A stretch of 64,000 nt of DNA from RDYJ01 sp034931405 (GCF_034931405.1 NZ_JAYGHA010000014.1:62001-126000), one strand, 5' to 3'; counted from the first letter of the stretch, positions 44,773-53,746 are shown. Numbers and translations are program-made. The notes: generated by a model not told the origin, from the sequence alone.

Positions 44773-45609
44773 TCACTCTTCTGAAGTAAAGTAGCGGTCT
44801 AGGAAATTTAGAGCGTGATTACGGAGTTCAAAGTATTCTTTAGAGTTGCGAATTGCACTGCGATCGCGTGGACGCTTAAACGGAACTTTCAGGATTTCTC
44901 CAATATTAGCGCATGGTCCATTGGTCATTAAGACAATGCGATCGGACATATAAATTGCTTCATCAACATCATGGGTAATCATCATTACTGCTTGACGATG
45001 ATTTTCCCAGATATCTAATACCTGACGCTGCAATTTTCCGCGAGTTAAAGCATCCAAAGCCCCAAAAGGTTCATCCATTAATAACATTTTAGGACGAATT
45101 GCCAAAGCTCTAGCAATTCCTACTCTTTGTTTCATACCTCCAGAAATTTCATCGGGATACTTATCGGCAGCCGCCATTAAGTTTACCATGGACAAATGCT
45201 CATTGACAATGCTAATTCTTTCGGCACGATTAGCATTTTTTATCACTTCATCTACAGCTAGACGGATATTTTCGCGTACAGTTAACCAAGGTAACAACGA
45301 ATAATTTTGAAACACCATCATTCTATCAGCGCCTGGTTTACGGATTTCTTTACCATCTAAACGGACTGAGCCAGATGTGGCTTTTTGAAATCCACCAATA
45401 ATCTTCAGTAATGTTGATTTTCCACAACCAGAATGACCGATTACAGAAATATACTCATCTTCACCAATTGTCAGATTAACACCATCTAAAACAACAGCAT
45501 CTCCTTTGTCTGCTGTCGGATAAGACTTGACTAAATTTTCAACTTCCAGAAATCCATGATGGGGCTTAACTTCTTGATAAGACTCGTTTGAGAAGGAGGT
45601 ATATTGCAT
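44773..45609 (-). CDS. ABC transporter ATP-binding protein (NrtD/SsuB type)
   Basis: 278 residues. Walker A GHSGCGKST, Q-loop FQNYSLLPWLTV, signature SGGMKQRVGIARAL, Walker B MLLMDEPFGALD, H-loop MITHDVDEA. The YSLLPWLTVRENI and DEPFGALD stretches are typical of the nitrate/sulfonate/taurine (NitT/TauT) family. It is the last gene of the permease, binding protein, ATPase operon; an 18-base perfect palindrome lies in front of it. Confidence 0.92.
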   Translation of the reverse strand: MQYTSFSNESYQEVKPHHGFLEVENLVKSYPTADKGDAVVLDGVNLTIGEDEYISVIGHSGCGKSTLLKIIGGFQKATSGSVRLDGKEIRKPGADRMMVFQNYSLLPWLTVRENIRLAVDEVIKNANRAERISIVNEHLSMVNLMAAADKYPDEISGGMKQRVGIARALAIRPKMLLMDEPFGALDALTRGKLQRQVLDIWENHRQAVMMITHDVDEAIYMSDRIVLMTNGPCANIGEILKVPFKRPRDRSAIRNSKEYFELRNHALNFLDRYFTSEE

Positions 45610-45663
45610 GATTAACTACTCCTGAATTAGTTAAATTTTTTTGTACCTAAAAATCCCAGCAGT

Positions 45664-45681
45664 GGCGTATTGCAATACGCC
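45664..45681. repeat. Perfect 18-base palindrome GGCGTATTGCAATACGCC
   Basis: Lies in the 78-base gap between the binding-protein and ATPase genes. It may be a dispersed palindromic repeat or a processing/attenuation hairpin that sets the ratio of the two gene products. Confidence 0.7.
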
Positions 45682-45687
45682 CATACA

Positions 45688-47130
45688 TTAGGACATAAAA
45701 ATGCGAGTGGGAGCCTTTGCTTTGATGGCAAAACTGTTTAGATAACCTACAGGATCACTAGGATCAAATCCTTTTTTATCTATAAAGACTTCTGGCGGTT
45801 CAACTTTATAATCATCCTTGGGGCATTGAATTCCCATTTCCGCCGCTATATCTCGATATAAATCTGTTCGCCACCCTTTTTCGGCTACTTGATTGGCATT
45901 TTTGGGAACTTCTTTAATTTGTCCCCAACGGGCAGCTTGAGTCATTAACCAGATGCTTTGGGAACGCCATAAAAATGTCGAATGTTCTCCTGTTTCGTGG
46001 GGAATACTGTCAGGAATATCATAGAAAATGGTCGTATCATCTGCTTTGATAGTGCGGTCTTTGCCATCAAAACCACCATAGTTATAATTACCAACAATTC
46101 CCGGAGAAGTTAACTTAGTTAAAGGCTGATTTTTCTGTTTTGGTTTTGCCCCAGTAAAGGATATTTCTGTTAATAATTGTGCTACTTCTTGGCGATTTTC
46201 GGGTTTGCTGCAATATTGACAAGCTTCAATCATCGCTTTCACCAAAGAACGATAGGTTTTGGGATAATTGTTAATGAAAGATTCCATTACTCCCAGCAGT
46301 CTATCTGGGTGTCCCTGCCAAATTTCTTTACCTTGAGCGAATGTAAAACCAATACCTTCGTTACCTGTAATTGCTCTACTGTTCCAAGGTTCAGCTACCA
46401 TATAAGCTTGCATAGAACCAATTCTCATGTTTGTCACCATTTGCGGTGGGGAAACAATGATGACCCGAAATTCTTTGAAGGGGTCTACACCAGCAGCAGC
46501 AGATATATAACGAACAAAGTATTCATAAATAGCCGAACTCAAAACTACCGCCCAAATTTTCTTTTCTGGGGGTTGTTGGTTAAAATAGCCGCGAAAATCT
46601 TTGCCAAAGGCTTCTAAAGCACCATCACCATATTTTTGTTGATATTCGTACCAGGGACGTATGCCAAAGTCCCACATCTCTTTGTTCATGGTCATGGCGT
46701 TACCATGACGGTGTATGGTCATTGCTGCACATAAGGGGGCATGACGCGCACCTTCTGCACCTATTCTCGCATTAGTGACAGCACCGGAAACCACCGGTGC
46801 AGCATCGAGACGACCAAAAATTAAACCATCGCGGGAGTTTCCCCAACTAGCTTCGCGGTTGAGTTTGACATTTAAACCATATTTGCGGAAAAAACCTTTT
46901 TTCCAAGCGATCGCAAATGGCGCACAATCATTAACAGGAACATAACCAACAGTAATATCCGGTTTTTCTAAATCTTGGGGTCTAACTACAGGTTCTACAG
47001 CTAAAGCGGCTTCTGTCAGTCCCTTAACAGACTTATCTCCAGATGTCCTACAGGATGATAACGCTATTCCCGCAGTTGTTAAACCTATTCCCTTAATAAA
47101 ATCTCTGCGAGTCCAATTATTTTCATTCAT
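45688..47130 (-). CDS. ABC transporter substrate-binding protein (NrtA/CmpA family)
   Basis: 480 residues. Twin-arginine signal TRRDFIKGIGLTTAGIAL followed by LSSC, so it is probably exported by Tat and lipidated. The core starts PDITVGYVPVNDCAPFAIAWKKGFFRKYGLNVKLN, the NrtA/CmpA pattern for nitrate, nitrite or bicarbonate binding; EPWNSRAITGNEGIGF is also typical. I do not name a substrate: the nitrate-assimilation genes nirA and narB are not here, and the c-di-AMP riboswitch at the operon front suggests a role in osmotic or carbon control. It lies between the permease and ATPase genes. Confidence 0.87.
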   Translation of the reverse strand: MNENNWTRRDFIKGIGLTTAGIALSSCRTSGDKSVKGLTEAALAVEPVVRPQDLEKPDITVGYVPVNDCAPFAIAWKKGFFRKYGLNVKLNREASWGNSRDGLIFGRLDAAPVVSGAVTNARIGAEGARHAPLCAAMTIHRHGNAMTMNKEMWDFGIRPWYEYQQKYGDGALEAFGKDFRGYFNQQPPEKKIWAVVLSSAIYEYFVRYISAAAGVDPFKEFRVIIVSPPQMVTNMRIGSMQAYMVAEPWNSRAITGNEGIGFTFAQGKEIWQGHPDRLLGVMESFINNYPKTYRSLVKAMIEACQYCSKPENRQEVAQLLTEISFTGAKPKQKNQPLTKLTSPGIVGNYNYGGFDGKDRTIKADDTTIFYDIPDSIPHETGEHSTFLWRSQSIWLMTQAARWGQIKEVPKNANQVAEKGWRTDLYRDIAAEMGIQCPKDDYKVEPPEVFIDKKGFDPSDPVGYLNSFAIKAKAPTRIFMS

Positions 47131-47352
47131 AATTGTCTACAATTTTGGATTTTGGATTTTGGATTTTGGATTTTGGATTTTGGATTTTGGATGATGCAAA
47201 ATTTAATGGATAAGCTTTGTAAGCTTCCATATTTTGAAATCATTTTGCAAATTAGTATCAGTTTTCTCTCTCAATGTGAGACAGGCATCTTGCCTGTCAT
47301 AGCTGTAACTAAATTTTTGCCCTGTTCCCTGTTCCCTGTTCCCTGTTCCCTT
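47131..47352. repeat. TTTTGGA and CCTGTTC heptamer arrays
   Basis: About seven TTTTGGA units at 47143-47190 directly before the binding-protein gene start, and four CCTGTTC units at 47320-47351. The spacer is inside the operon. Confidence 0.85.
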
Positions 47353-48204
47353 TTACTTCACACTTCCTGGACGGTGAGTAACAAATTCTTGAAGCTTACC
47401 CACAGCGTAATCTAAAACCAAGCCAGTTAAGCCAATTACAAACACAGCCAAAAATACAGAACTAAGATTTAAACGACTCCATTCATCCCAAACAAAAAAC
47501 CCAATTCCCACACCACCAGTTAACATTTCTACAGCCACAATTACCAACCAAGCAATACCTAAACTAATTCGCAAACCTGTAAAAATATATGGCAAACTAG
47601 CAGGCCAAATAATTTTGATCATCTGCCGCCAACGTGGCATTTCTAACACTTGTGCCACATCTAAATAATCTTTGGAAACACTAGCAACTCCCAAGGCTGT
47701 ATTAATAATAGTTGGCCAAAGGGAAGTAATGAAAATGACAAAAATAGCTGAAGGCTCTGCCAAATTGAAAATAGCTAAGGAGATAGGCAACCAAGCTAGG
47801 GGTGAAACTGGTTTAAATATCTGAATAATGGGATTAAAAGCCAGCATTGCCGGTCTAGACATCCCAATTAAAAAGCCCAAGGGAATTGCTACTAATGCAC
47901 CCAAACCAAAACCTAATATTACCCGGCGTAAACTGGCTAATAATAACCAACCAATTCCTAAATTACCCGGACCTCGTTCATAAAAGGGATTTAAGATGTA
48001 GTCAAGATTGGCAATTAAAGCTTCTGGTGGTGTAGGCATTAATTCACGATTAGCAAGTGCTACTATCCACCACAGGATAATTATTCCTAAACAGCCTAAT
48101 GCTGGGAATAAGAACTCATCTCGAAAAATAACAGGTTTTGCTTTTTTCCAAGCAAACTGTCCAGCAACCGCAAAGATTGCAGCTAAATTAAGTTGTAAAA
48201 TCAT
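47353..48204 (-). CDS. ABC transporter permease (NitT/TauT family)
   Basis: 283 residues with about six helices. The EAA loop is EMPRWRQMIKIIWPASLPYIFTGLRISLGIAW, and the N-terminal ELMPTPPEALIANL is typical of NrtB/SsuC-type permeases. It is the first gene of the operon with binding protein and ATPase, and its leader carries a c-di-AMP riboswitch candidate about 110 bases upstream. Start ATG 48204. Confidence 0.9.
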   Translation of the reverse strand: MILQLNLAAIFAVAGQFAWKKAKPVIFRDEFLFPALGCLGIIILWWIVALANRELMPTPPEALIANLDYILNPFYERGPGNLGIGWLLLASLRRVILGFGLGALVAIPLGFLIGMSRPAMLAFNPIIQIFKPVSPLAWLPISLAIFNLAEPSAIFVIFITSLWPTIINTALGVASVSKDYLDVAQVLEMPRWRQMIKIIWPASLPYIFTGLRISLGIAWLVIVAVEMLTGGVGIGFFVWDEWSRLNLSSVFLAVFVIGLTGLVLDYAVGKLQEFVTHRPGSVK

Positions 48205-48311
48205 CTTGTAACCTCAACAGAGTTCAGTACAGATACACTGAATCTGAGCAGTACCAGCCTTGGACACTGATGAGATCAAAACATTAATCAAAATGCTGTC
48301 TCTTCAGTCTC
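48205..48311 (-). promoter_or_regulatory. Leader between riboswitch 1 and the permease start
   Basis: About 107 bases of leader on the minus strand. GAGGTTACAAG directly precedes ATG 48204 and gives a ribosome site; I did not identify a clear switching hairpin. Confidence 0.4.
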
Positions 48312-48490
48312 CTCTCAATGCCTACGAAGTTAGCTGACGGACTAGGGTTGAGAGATACCCCTTTTTGCTCGATTTTGGCTTATTTTCTAACATTAAGTTG
48401 GAAATTTATTCACCCATCAAAACAAAAATACGCCCCATAATTTGGTTCCTCCGTTCCAACGCTGTTGACTCTAACGCGTTAAATTAGGCT
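48312..48490 (-). ncRNA. c-di-AMP riboswitch candidate (ydaO/yuaA type), upstream of ABC operon
   Basis: Minus-strand leader with GGAACGGAGGAACCAAAT, GGGGCGTAT, a variable loop, GGGGTATCTCTCAACCC, then CCGTCAGCTAACTTCGTAGGC and ATTGAGAGGAG. The core blocks match riboswitch 2 at 44395-44518 nearly base for base while the loops differ, as expected for homologous aptamers. ydaO RNAs bind two c-di-AMP molecules and usually turn genes off. Confidence 0.88.
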
Positions 48491-48783
48491 GACTTACTCA
48501 CAATTAATAGTAACAGCGAAAATCTAACATTGATGAATAGTAATAACATCAGTAGTTAGAACAAAAATTAGTTACTTTACTACTTACATCAAGCGGTTTA
48601 ACTGATTTTATGCTGTACTATCAACATATTTCATCAGGTTAGTAATAATTCAAAATACAGTATTCAAAATCGAGTAAAAATCTGATTTTTAGAGTGATTA
48701 TTGCTAATTTTTTGAGAAACTAACTTTTCTATATTCCTTTTACCCAGAAATATTCTGACTCCTGACTCCTGACTCCTGAATTC
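48491..48783. other. Spacer between rnc and the ABC operon
   Basis: AT-rich spacer; no gene seen. It should contain the ABC operon promoter on the minus strand and three CTCCTGA heptamers (about 48759-48778) at the rnc end. Confidence 0.45.
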
Positions 48784-49467
48784 TTACAATAAACCTTGTT
48801 TTTTCAATTTAGCGATCGCATCCTCAGCCGCAGCCTTTTCTGCTTCTTTTTTATTTTTTCCTCTACCTTCACCGCGTTCTTTACCCTCTACTAATACTTT
48901 AGCGATAAATTCTGGTGCATGAGAGGGTCCGCCTATTTGTTCTGTTACGTATTTCGGAGGATTTGCACCAATTTCTCGTTGTACCCATTCCTGAAAGCGA
49001 TTTTTGGAATCTACATTTGAACGAGGTTCTACAATATGTTCTGATACAGAATCAAATAATGGTTCAAGAATGACTTTGAGTGGTTCAACATTATAACCAT
49101 TATCTAAATAATATGCACCGACTACGGCTTCAAATGTGCTACTGAGTAAGTTTGGATTTTGAAAACCTCCATCTCTAATTGTTCCTTTTCCTAATCGCAT
49201 CCTGAAGTCTAAACCAACTTCTAAGGCAAATTTTGCCAGTTGTTTTTCTTCCACTAATGCAGAACGACGACGGGTTAATTCATCTTCTCCTTTTTCGGGA
49301 TGACGACTATATAAATATTGTCCACTGATGAAGTTTAAAATTGCATCTCCGAGAAATTCTAAGCGTTCGTTGTGTTCTCCTTCTCCTGGGTTTTCATTGA
49401 CATAGGAACGATGGGTGAGTGCTTGACGCAGGAGTTTTTCGTTGTTGAATGTAAGAAGTTTGTGCAT
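48784..49467 (-). CDS. rnc: Ribonuclease III
   Basis: 227 residues. Catalytic signature HNERLEFLGDAILNFISG (E37/D41) with the second acidic cluster in STFEAVVGAYYLDNGY, and a C-terminal dsRNA-binding domain (about 155-225: NRFQEWVQREIGANPPKYV...GRGKNKKEAEKAAAEDAIAKL). It cuts double-stranded RNA during rRNA and mRNA processing. This is one of the full-length forms with dsRBD; cyanobacteria often have additional short paralogues. Confidence 0.97.
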   Translation of the reverse strand: MHKLLTFNNEKLLRQALTHRSYVNENPGEGEHNERLEFLGDAILNFISGQYLYSRHPEKGEDELTRRRSALVEEKQLAKFALEVGLDFRMRLGKGTIRDGGFQNPNLLSSTFEAVVGAYYLDNGYNVEPLKVILEPLFDSVSEHIVEPRSNVDSKNRFQEWVQREIGANPPKYVTEQIGGPSHAPEFIAKVLVEGKERGEGRGKNKKEAEKAAAEDAIAKLKKQGLL

Positions 49468-49549
49468 TTTGATGTTTTATTTTGGGCATTTAATAGAAGG
49501 GCGGGCAAGATACCCACCCCACAAAATTACAGCCTGAAAACTTCAGGTA

Positions 49550-49786
49550 TTACTGAGAAACAGGTAGTTTTACACCTGGTGGAAACAGACTATTTCCACG
49601 AGAACGGTTACAAGTTAAACAAGCTAGTCGTAAGTTCTCTAAAGAATTAGAACCACCACGACTTTTTGGGAGAAGATGTTCAATAGTTAGTTTATCTATT
49701 GACATTGACTTACGACACCACCAACAACAAGAACCATATACATCAGACAGTTTTTGCTTCTTGCTGTGTTTTTGTTTGGTATTCAT
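49550..49786 (-). CDS. Small HNH endonuclease
   Basis: 78 residues. Zinc cysteine pairs C21/C24 (CWWC) and C56/C59 (CLTC) frame the HNH core IEHLLPKSRGGSNSLENLRLACLTCNRSRG with H37 as general base and N51. Only a basic N-terminal tail (MNTKQKHSKKQK) accompanies it. Such stand-alone HNH proteins may be nicking or homing-type nucleases. It follows 871 bases of gene-free DNA that holds the long hairpin. Confidence 0.85.
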   Translation of the reverse strand: MNTKQKHSKKQKLSDVYGSCCWWCRKSMSIDKLTIEHLLPKSRGGSNSLENLRLACLTCNRSRGNSLFPPGVKLPVSQ

Positions 49787-49931
49787 GTGAATTATTTTCC
49801 GTTGATTTTTTTATCAACAGCATCAGAAACCCACACATCTATCGCAATAAAACCACATCAAGGAAAAAACTATCAGCTTTTCCTCAAGTAGCTTTTCTAT
49901 GCTAACCAATTTCAGTGTTAACTCAGTTTCA

Positions 49932-50113
49932 GTCTCAGCAACAGCATTCCTCCCTGACTGGTCTTGCTTTATTCCTTAGCTTGAACATTTAGCCAAATGC
50001 CTTTCTTTCTTCGCAGTTATAGCCTAGTCAACGATAAAATTAAGACACTAGACTAAATGTTCAAACGAAGGAGTAAGGCAGGATCAGTCAGAAAGGAATC
50101 CTGATGCTGAGAC
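49932..50113. ncRNA. 182-base long-hairpin candidate RNA (strand unknown)
   Basis: GTCTCAGCA at 49932-49940 pairs with TGCTGAGAC at 50105-50113. Further in, ATTCC/GGAAT (49946/50095), CTGACTG/CAGTCAG (49954/50085) and a 31-base arm (49962-49992 against 50053-50083) pair, leaving a 60-base apex. In the 31-base arm three of five differences are G-U compatible when read on the plus strand, which favours RNA selection over a decaying transposon end. The size and long imperfect rod resemble 6S RNA, but I could not match the sequence to 6S from memory. A MITE remains possible. Confidence 0.45.
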
Positions 50114-50342
50114 AACCACCGACGCTTATGCGATAGAATTTCGCTTGAGATGTCAGATATTTGGCTGTCTTTTTTATACACTTACATAGTGAATCTGGAA
50201 TGTCAATACTGAATTTTAAGTTAAAAAGAAGAAATAATTTATACTATTAATATATTCTTATTGATTTCAGTAAGGTGAGAATAAAGTTATTATTATAATA
50301 TATCAAAATACTAAATTATCAACCAATATCAGCTAAATATCA

Positions 50343-50438
50343 GCTAAAGATATTTTCCATGATGCTGTAAGAAAAGGATTAGAAAAAGAGGGTTGGGTGA
50401 TCACAGGTGATCCTCTAAGATACAAGGTTGGGTTGTAG
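50343..50438 (+). pseudogene. xisH: Remnant of xisH (fdxN-element excision controlling factor)
   Basis: In one frame the DNA reads AKDIFHDAVRKGLEKEGW, then VITGDPLRYK, and a stop. This is the N-terminus of XisH (PAKDIFHEAVKRALEKEGWxITHDPL), a PD-(D/E)XK-like protein that works with XisF and XisI in heterocystous cyanobacteria. Nothing of the remaining 100 residues follows. No xisI is adjacent. Confidence 0.75.
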
Positions 50439-50462
50439 CTTGCTTCCCGTAGGGTACAAAGT

Positions 50463-50496
50463 GAAACCCAACAAACCGTTGTAAATGTTGGGTTTC
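50463..50496. repeat. Inverted repeat GAAACCCAACA/TGTTGGGTTTC
   Basis: Perfect 11-base stem (50463-50473 and 50486-50496) with a 12-base loop, followed by another CAACCCAACCTAC half. A dispersed palindromic element. Confidence 0.75.
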
Positions 50497-50657
50497 GTTC
50501 CTCAACCCAACCTACATAATTTCATTGTTTTGAGCTTAACCGACAAGTATTGTGAAAGACTTGATTTTCCGTAGGGTAATTCATGAATTACCCCTACATT
50601 GTGTACTTGATAGCTCTCCATATTGCCCATCGAGTAGGGGAAGATAGGAAAAAATAA

Positions 50658-52499
50658 TTATGAATTGCGATATGTTGTCAATAATTGGGGAATATAATCA
50701 TAGCCATCTACACCAATAACCGAAATCATTTTTGGGCGATTTTGTTGCAGTAAAACTTGGAATTGATCATCACCAACTTGTCCTTTTAAGATTGTCAATA
50801 AACCTGCGGGTTGTCGCCACTCTTGAGAGGAAATTTGCTCTAATAGATACATTCCTAAAGCACCAGTATAAATGGATTTTTCAAAATTTAATAGGTTGTA
50901 ATATGCTTCTGCTAAATAAGCTAAATTTCGACCTTGGGTATATAAATCTCCCGAAACTTGGGCGGTTTTAAAACCGACTTCTAGATATTTAATGGCATTT
51001 TCGTATTGTGCGGTGACTAAATAAGCAATACCTAAGCTGCTAAAACATAAAGATTGAGTTTGAATGTCACCTAATTTTTCGGCTAATTTTAAACCTTGTT
51101 CTAAATAATTAATTGCTGATTCATAAACTTCAGGTTCAATGTTTTCTAATTGCTGTGCTTGCATCACTTCGCTGTAACCTAAATTTACCAACGCATTAGT
51201 TTCTCCAGTTTTGTCACCTGCTTGTCTACTTAATATTAATGCTCTTTGACTATTGTTAATTGCTTCAGCATAATTTTTTTCTTGAACGTAGGTACGACTG
51301 AGGTGATTAAGATTAGCAATTTCACAAGCTGTATCTCTAGCATTTCTCGCTATTTCTAAAGCTTGTTGATGAAAATTAATTGAGCGAGGATATCTGCCTA
51401 AAGCTCGTTGAGAATAACCCAATAATGTTAAGATTCTGGCTTTTTCTTGTGTTCCGTCCGCAGAACGTAGAGGTGCATCTAAATAATCAAGAGCATCCCG
51501 CAAAGAACTACCAGAAAAGGAAGCAAAAATCCCACCATAAAGGGGAAAATAAGGACGCTGGGCAAAAGTTCGCAGAATTTGGAGCATTATTTGTGAAGCT
51601 CCATTACTATATATTACTGCTTGGGGTTGAAAACCATTTGCTAATTGACTCCAAATTACTGCAAAGGTTAAAAATGTGGAAATGGATAATTTAGGACCTG
51701 CTTGAATATCATAAGCTTGTTGATCAAACCAGGTAACTAAACCCCGTTGTAGGAATTGTAAAACTATTGCTAATTCTACCCAATTGCTGAGGTTAATGTT
51801 TTGTTGTTTTTGGGTAAATTCAATTGCAGATTGTTCTATTGCTAAGGTGTGAAAAAATGATTGTGGTATTTCGCTTTTAACTAATTTTGCCCAACTTGCC
51901 CAAGGTCCTCTTTCACCGGGTACTCCACCAAAACCGAGAGAACCTTTTTGTTCATACATCCAACTGAGGAGGTTTTCTTGGATACGTTGCCAAGAAGCAA
52001 TACCCTGAGTAATACCTGTGGATATCTGCGTTAAATCTGTGTTAGCTGCACCAAATTGTTGTAGGGATTTGGCTAATTGTTGTAGTTGCGATAAATTTAA
52101 GGGCTGTTTTTGATTAGGATCGGTGTAGCGCAGCAATACGGATAAACGTTCTTCATCGCTGGCAATGGTAATTTCCCGTACTGCTAAAGCTATGGCTTCT
52201 ATGGTTTTGTTTTGCTCTTGCCAACGTTGCCATTGTGTTTGTATGGTTTTAATGGCTCTTAAACTGCGGGTGTCTTTGGCTTTTTTGAGTTCGTCTTTTT
52301 CGCTTTCTACTTGGGTTTGTAGGGTTGTCAAGCGATCGCTCAATGCTAACTCAAACACTTCTCCTGTACCAGAAGTGATGCCTTTGAGTAGCATTTGATA
52401 TACCTGCTCTACAGAGCTAATTTTACCCTTGAGGGTGGTTTCGACTATTTCATCAATTAATGCGAGGTATTTATCTTGTAAAGGTAGGGATTCTGACAC
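50658..52499 (-). CDS. Tetratricopeptide repeat protein
   Basis: 613 residues. The N-terminal half (about 1-320) is helical and unlike a known domain to me; the C-terminal half holds about six TPR units, for instance ARILTLLGYSQRALGRYPRSINFHQQALEIA, ACEIANLNHLSRTYVQEKNYAEAINNSQRALIL and LCFSSLGIAYLVTAQYENAIKYLEVG. It has no signal peptide, so it is probably a cytoplasmic scaffold. The last helix region ends VIGVDGYDYIPQLLTTYRNS. It is bordered by remnants on both sides (xisH, vapC). Confidence 0.8.
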   Translation of the reverse strand: MSESLPLQDKYLALIDEIVETTLKGKISSVEQVYQMLLKGITSGTGEVFELALSDRLTTLQTQVESEKDELKKAKDTRSLRAIKTIQTQWQRWQEQNKTIEAIALAVREITIASDEERLSVLLRYTDPNQKQPLNLSQLQQLAKSLQQFGAANTDLTQISTGITQGIASWQRIQENLLSWMYEQKGSLGFGGVPGERGPWASWAKLVKSEIPQSFFHTLAIEQSAIEFTQKQQNINLSNWVELAIVLQFLQRGLVTWFDQQAYDIQAGPKLSISTFLTFAVIWSQLANGFQPQAVIYSNGASQIMLQILRTFAQRPYFPLYGGIFASFSGSSLRDALDYLDAPLRSADGTQEKARILTLLGYSQRALGRYPRSINFHQQALEIARNARDTACEIANLNHLSRTYVQEKNYAEAINNSQRALILSRQAGDKTGETNALVNLGYSEVMQAQQLENIEPEVYESAINYLEQGLKLAEKLGDIQTQSLCFSSLGIAYLVTAQYENAIKYLEVGFKTAQVSGDLYTQGRNLAYLAEAYYNLLNFEKSIYTGALGMYLLEQISSQEWRQPAGLLTILKGQVGDDQFQVLLQQNRPKMISVIGVDGYDYIPQLLTTYRNS

Positions 52500-52514
52500 T
52501 TTAGCTAATAGAGA

Positions 52515-52611
52515 ACTTCACAACAATTCTCATTTTATTGCATTAATTACTCACAATACTAGAGAATTTAGTGGAATTGATAATTTAAAATTAGAAGATT
52601 GGGAAATTTAA
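52515..52611 (+). pseudogene. C-terminal remnant of a VapC PIN toxin
   Basis: Reads NNSHFIALITHNTREFSGIDNLKLEDWEI followed by a stop. This is nearly the same as the end of the VapC at 55676-56077 (NNLTLITHNTREFSRIDNLKLEDWEI). The 5' part has been lost at the start of the TPR gene, marking the left border of the toxin-antitoxin island. Confidence 0.8.
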
Positions 52612-52916
52612 TAAATACAGACAAATAGCGATTCCTACGGAGCGCTTCGCTATCGCACCCCTTCAACTTCCCAACATCTATTTTTTAACGAACCACAGAG
52701 ACACAGAGAACACAGAGAACACAGAGTAAGAGCGATTCCTACGGAGCGCTTCGCTATCGCATCCCCCCAACTCCCCAAACAGCGATACCTATGTCTTCGA
52801 CACGCTGCACGAACGGTCAGCTATCTCTACGAGACGCTACCGCGAACGCTATCGCAATGTGATGTTATGGATAAATTTATGATAAAATAAAACATAGTCA
52901 AGAACAAATATTTTTT
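52612..52916. repeat. Island spacer repeats (GCGATTCCTACGGAGCGCTTCGCTATCGC type)
   Basis: Two copies of the 30-base repeat (about 52627 and 52733), ACAGAGA-type octamers (52687-52727), and a GCGATAGC-type variant at 52840-52856. The repeat contains the inverted words GCGAT and ATCGC and can form a hairpin. Similar spacers lie between all modules of the island. Confidence 0.85.
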
Positions 52917-53147
52917 ATGTTAAATTTAGAAAGAATTACATTTGATCGGCAAATTATGGCAGGACAGGCTTGTATTCGAGGAATGCGAATACCTGTTTCT
53001 TTAGTGGTAAATCTGGTAGCTAATGGTAAAGCGATAGAGGAGATTTTAGAAGAATATCCTGATTTAGAAGCTGAGGATATTCGTCAATCTTTACTTTATG
53101 CAGCTTGGTTGACTCAAGACAAAGTTTATTCTATTAAAACTGCTTAA
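52917..53147 (+). CDS. DUF433 antitoxin (VapB45-like)
   Basis: 76 residues: ERITFDRQIMAGQACIRGMRIPVSLVVNLVANGKAIEEILEEYPDLEAEDIRQSLLYAAWL. The family's IRGxRIxVxxVxxxLAxGxxxEEILxxYPxLxxxDIxxALxYA pattern is complete, a winged-helix-like DNA-binding domain that represses its operon. The PIN-like toxin gene follows 39 bases downstream. Confidence 0.92.
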   Translation: MLNLERITFDRQIMAGQACIRGMRIPVSLVVNLVANGKAIEEILEEYPDLEAEDIRQSLLYAAWLTQDKVYSIKTA

Positions 53148-53186
53148 CAATTAAATCATAATTAATCATAATTAATCACAATTAAA

Positions 53187-53549
53187 ATGAAGTTTTTAGC
53201 TGATATGGGCATTTCACTACGTACTGTATCTTGGTTGCGTAGTGGTGGTTATGATGTGGTGCATTTACGTGAACAAGGTTTGCAAAAATTACCAGATCCT
53301 GAGATTTTAATTAAGGCTTGTGCAGAAGAGCGAATTATATTAACTATAGATTTAGATTTTGCTCAACTTTTAGCTGTCAGTGGGGATAGTTTACCTAGTG
53401 TGATTTTATTTCGTTTGGGTAATGAAAATTATCATCTCATTAATCAATGTTTAACCGAAATTTTGAGTCAATGTCAGGAAGATTTAGAAGCAGGAGCAAT
53501 TATTTCTGTAAATAATGAAACTTTTAGAGTTAGAAGATTACCTATATAG
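53187..53549 (+). CDS. DUF5615 PIN-like toxin (Mut7-C/VapC45-like)
   Basis: 120 residues. FLADMGISLRTVSWLRSGGYDVVHLREQGL gives the first acidic site (D6), then ILTIDLDFAQLL (D56/D58), then the short C-terminal strand VILFRLGN. It is the toxin partner of the DUF433 gene immediately upstream; the predicted activity is RNA cleavage. Length is complete. Confidence 0.9.
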   Translation: MKFLADMGISLRTVSWLRSGGYDVVHLREQGLQKLPDPEILIKACAEERIILTIDLDFAQLLAVSGDSLPSVILFRLGNENYHLINQCLTEILSQCQEDLEAGAIISVNNETFRVRRLPI

Positions 53550-53746
53550 AAAAGCGATCGCCCAAAATAAGCTACGCGATCGCACTCCCTTCAACCTCCC
53601 AAACAGCGATACCTACGGAGCGCTTCGCTATCGCATTCCCTCACTCTCCTAAAAGCGATACCTTCGGTGTTTAAATCTGATATACTTTTAATAGATCAAG
53701 TTAATCATAAGTTTTACTTGATATTAATTAACTAGAATCTAAGAAC

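Larger units (their letters stand above)
49787..50657. other. Gene-free region with structured RNA candidate and remnants
   Basis: 871 bases between the HNH gene and the TPR gene. It contains the 182-base long hairpin (49932-50113), a remnant of xisH (50343-50438), and an 11-base inverted repeat with GGGTTTC (50463-50496). No intact gene. Confidence 0.7.

Noticed and set aside
44773..48204. Calling the ABC operon nrtABD (nitrate) or cmpABD (bicarbonate)
   Set aside because: The family fits, but no nitrate-reduction genes are adjacent, gene order differs, and a c-di-AMP riboswitch heads the operon; substrate left open.
49932..50113. Naming the long hairpin 6S RNA (ssaA)
   Set aside because: Length and shape fit, but the sequence could not be matched to known 6S RNAs without a search.
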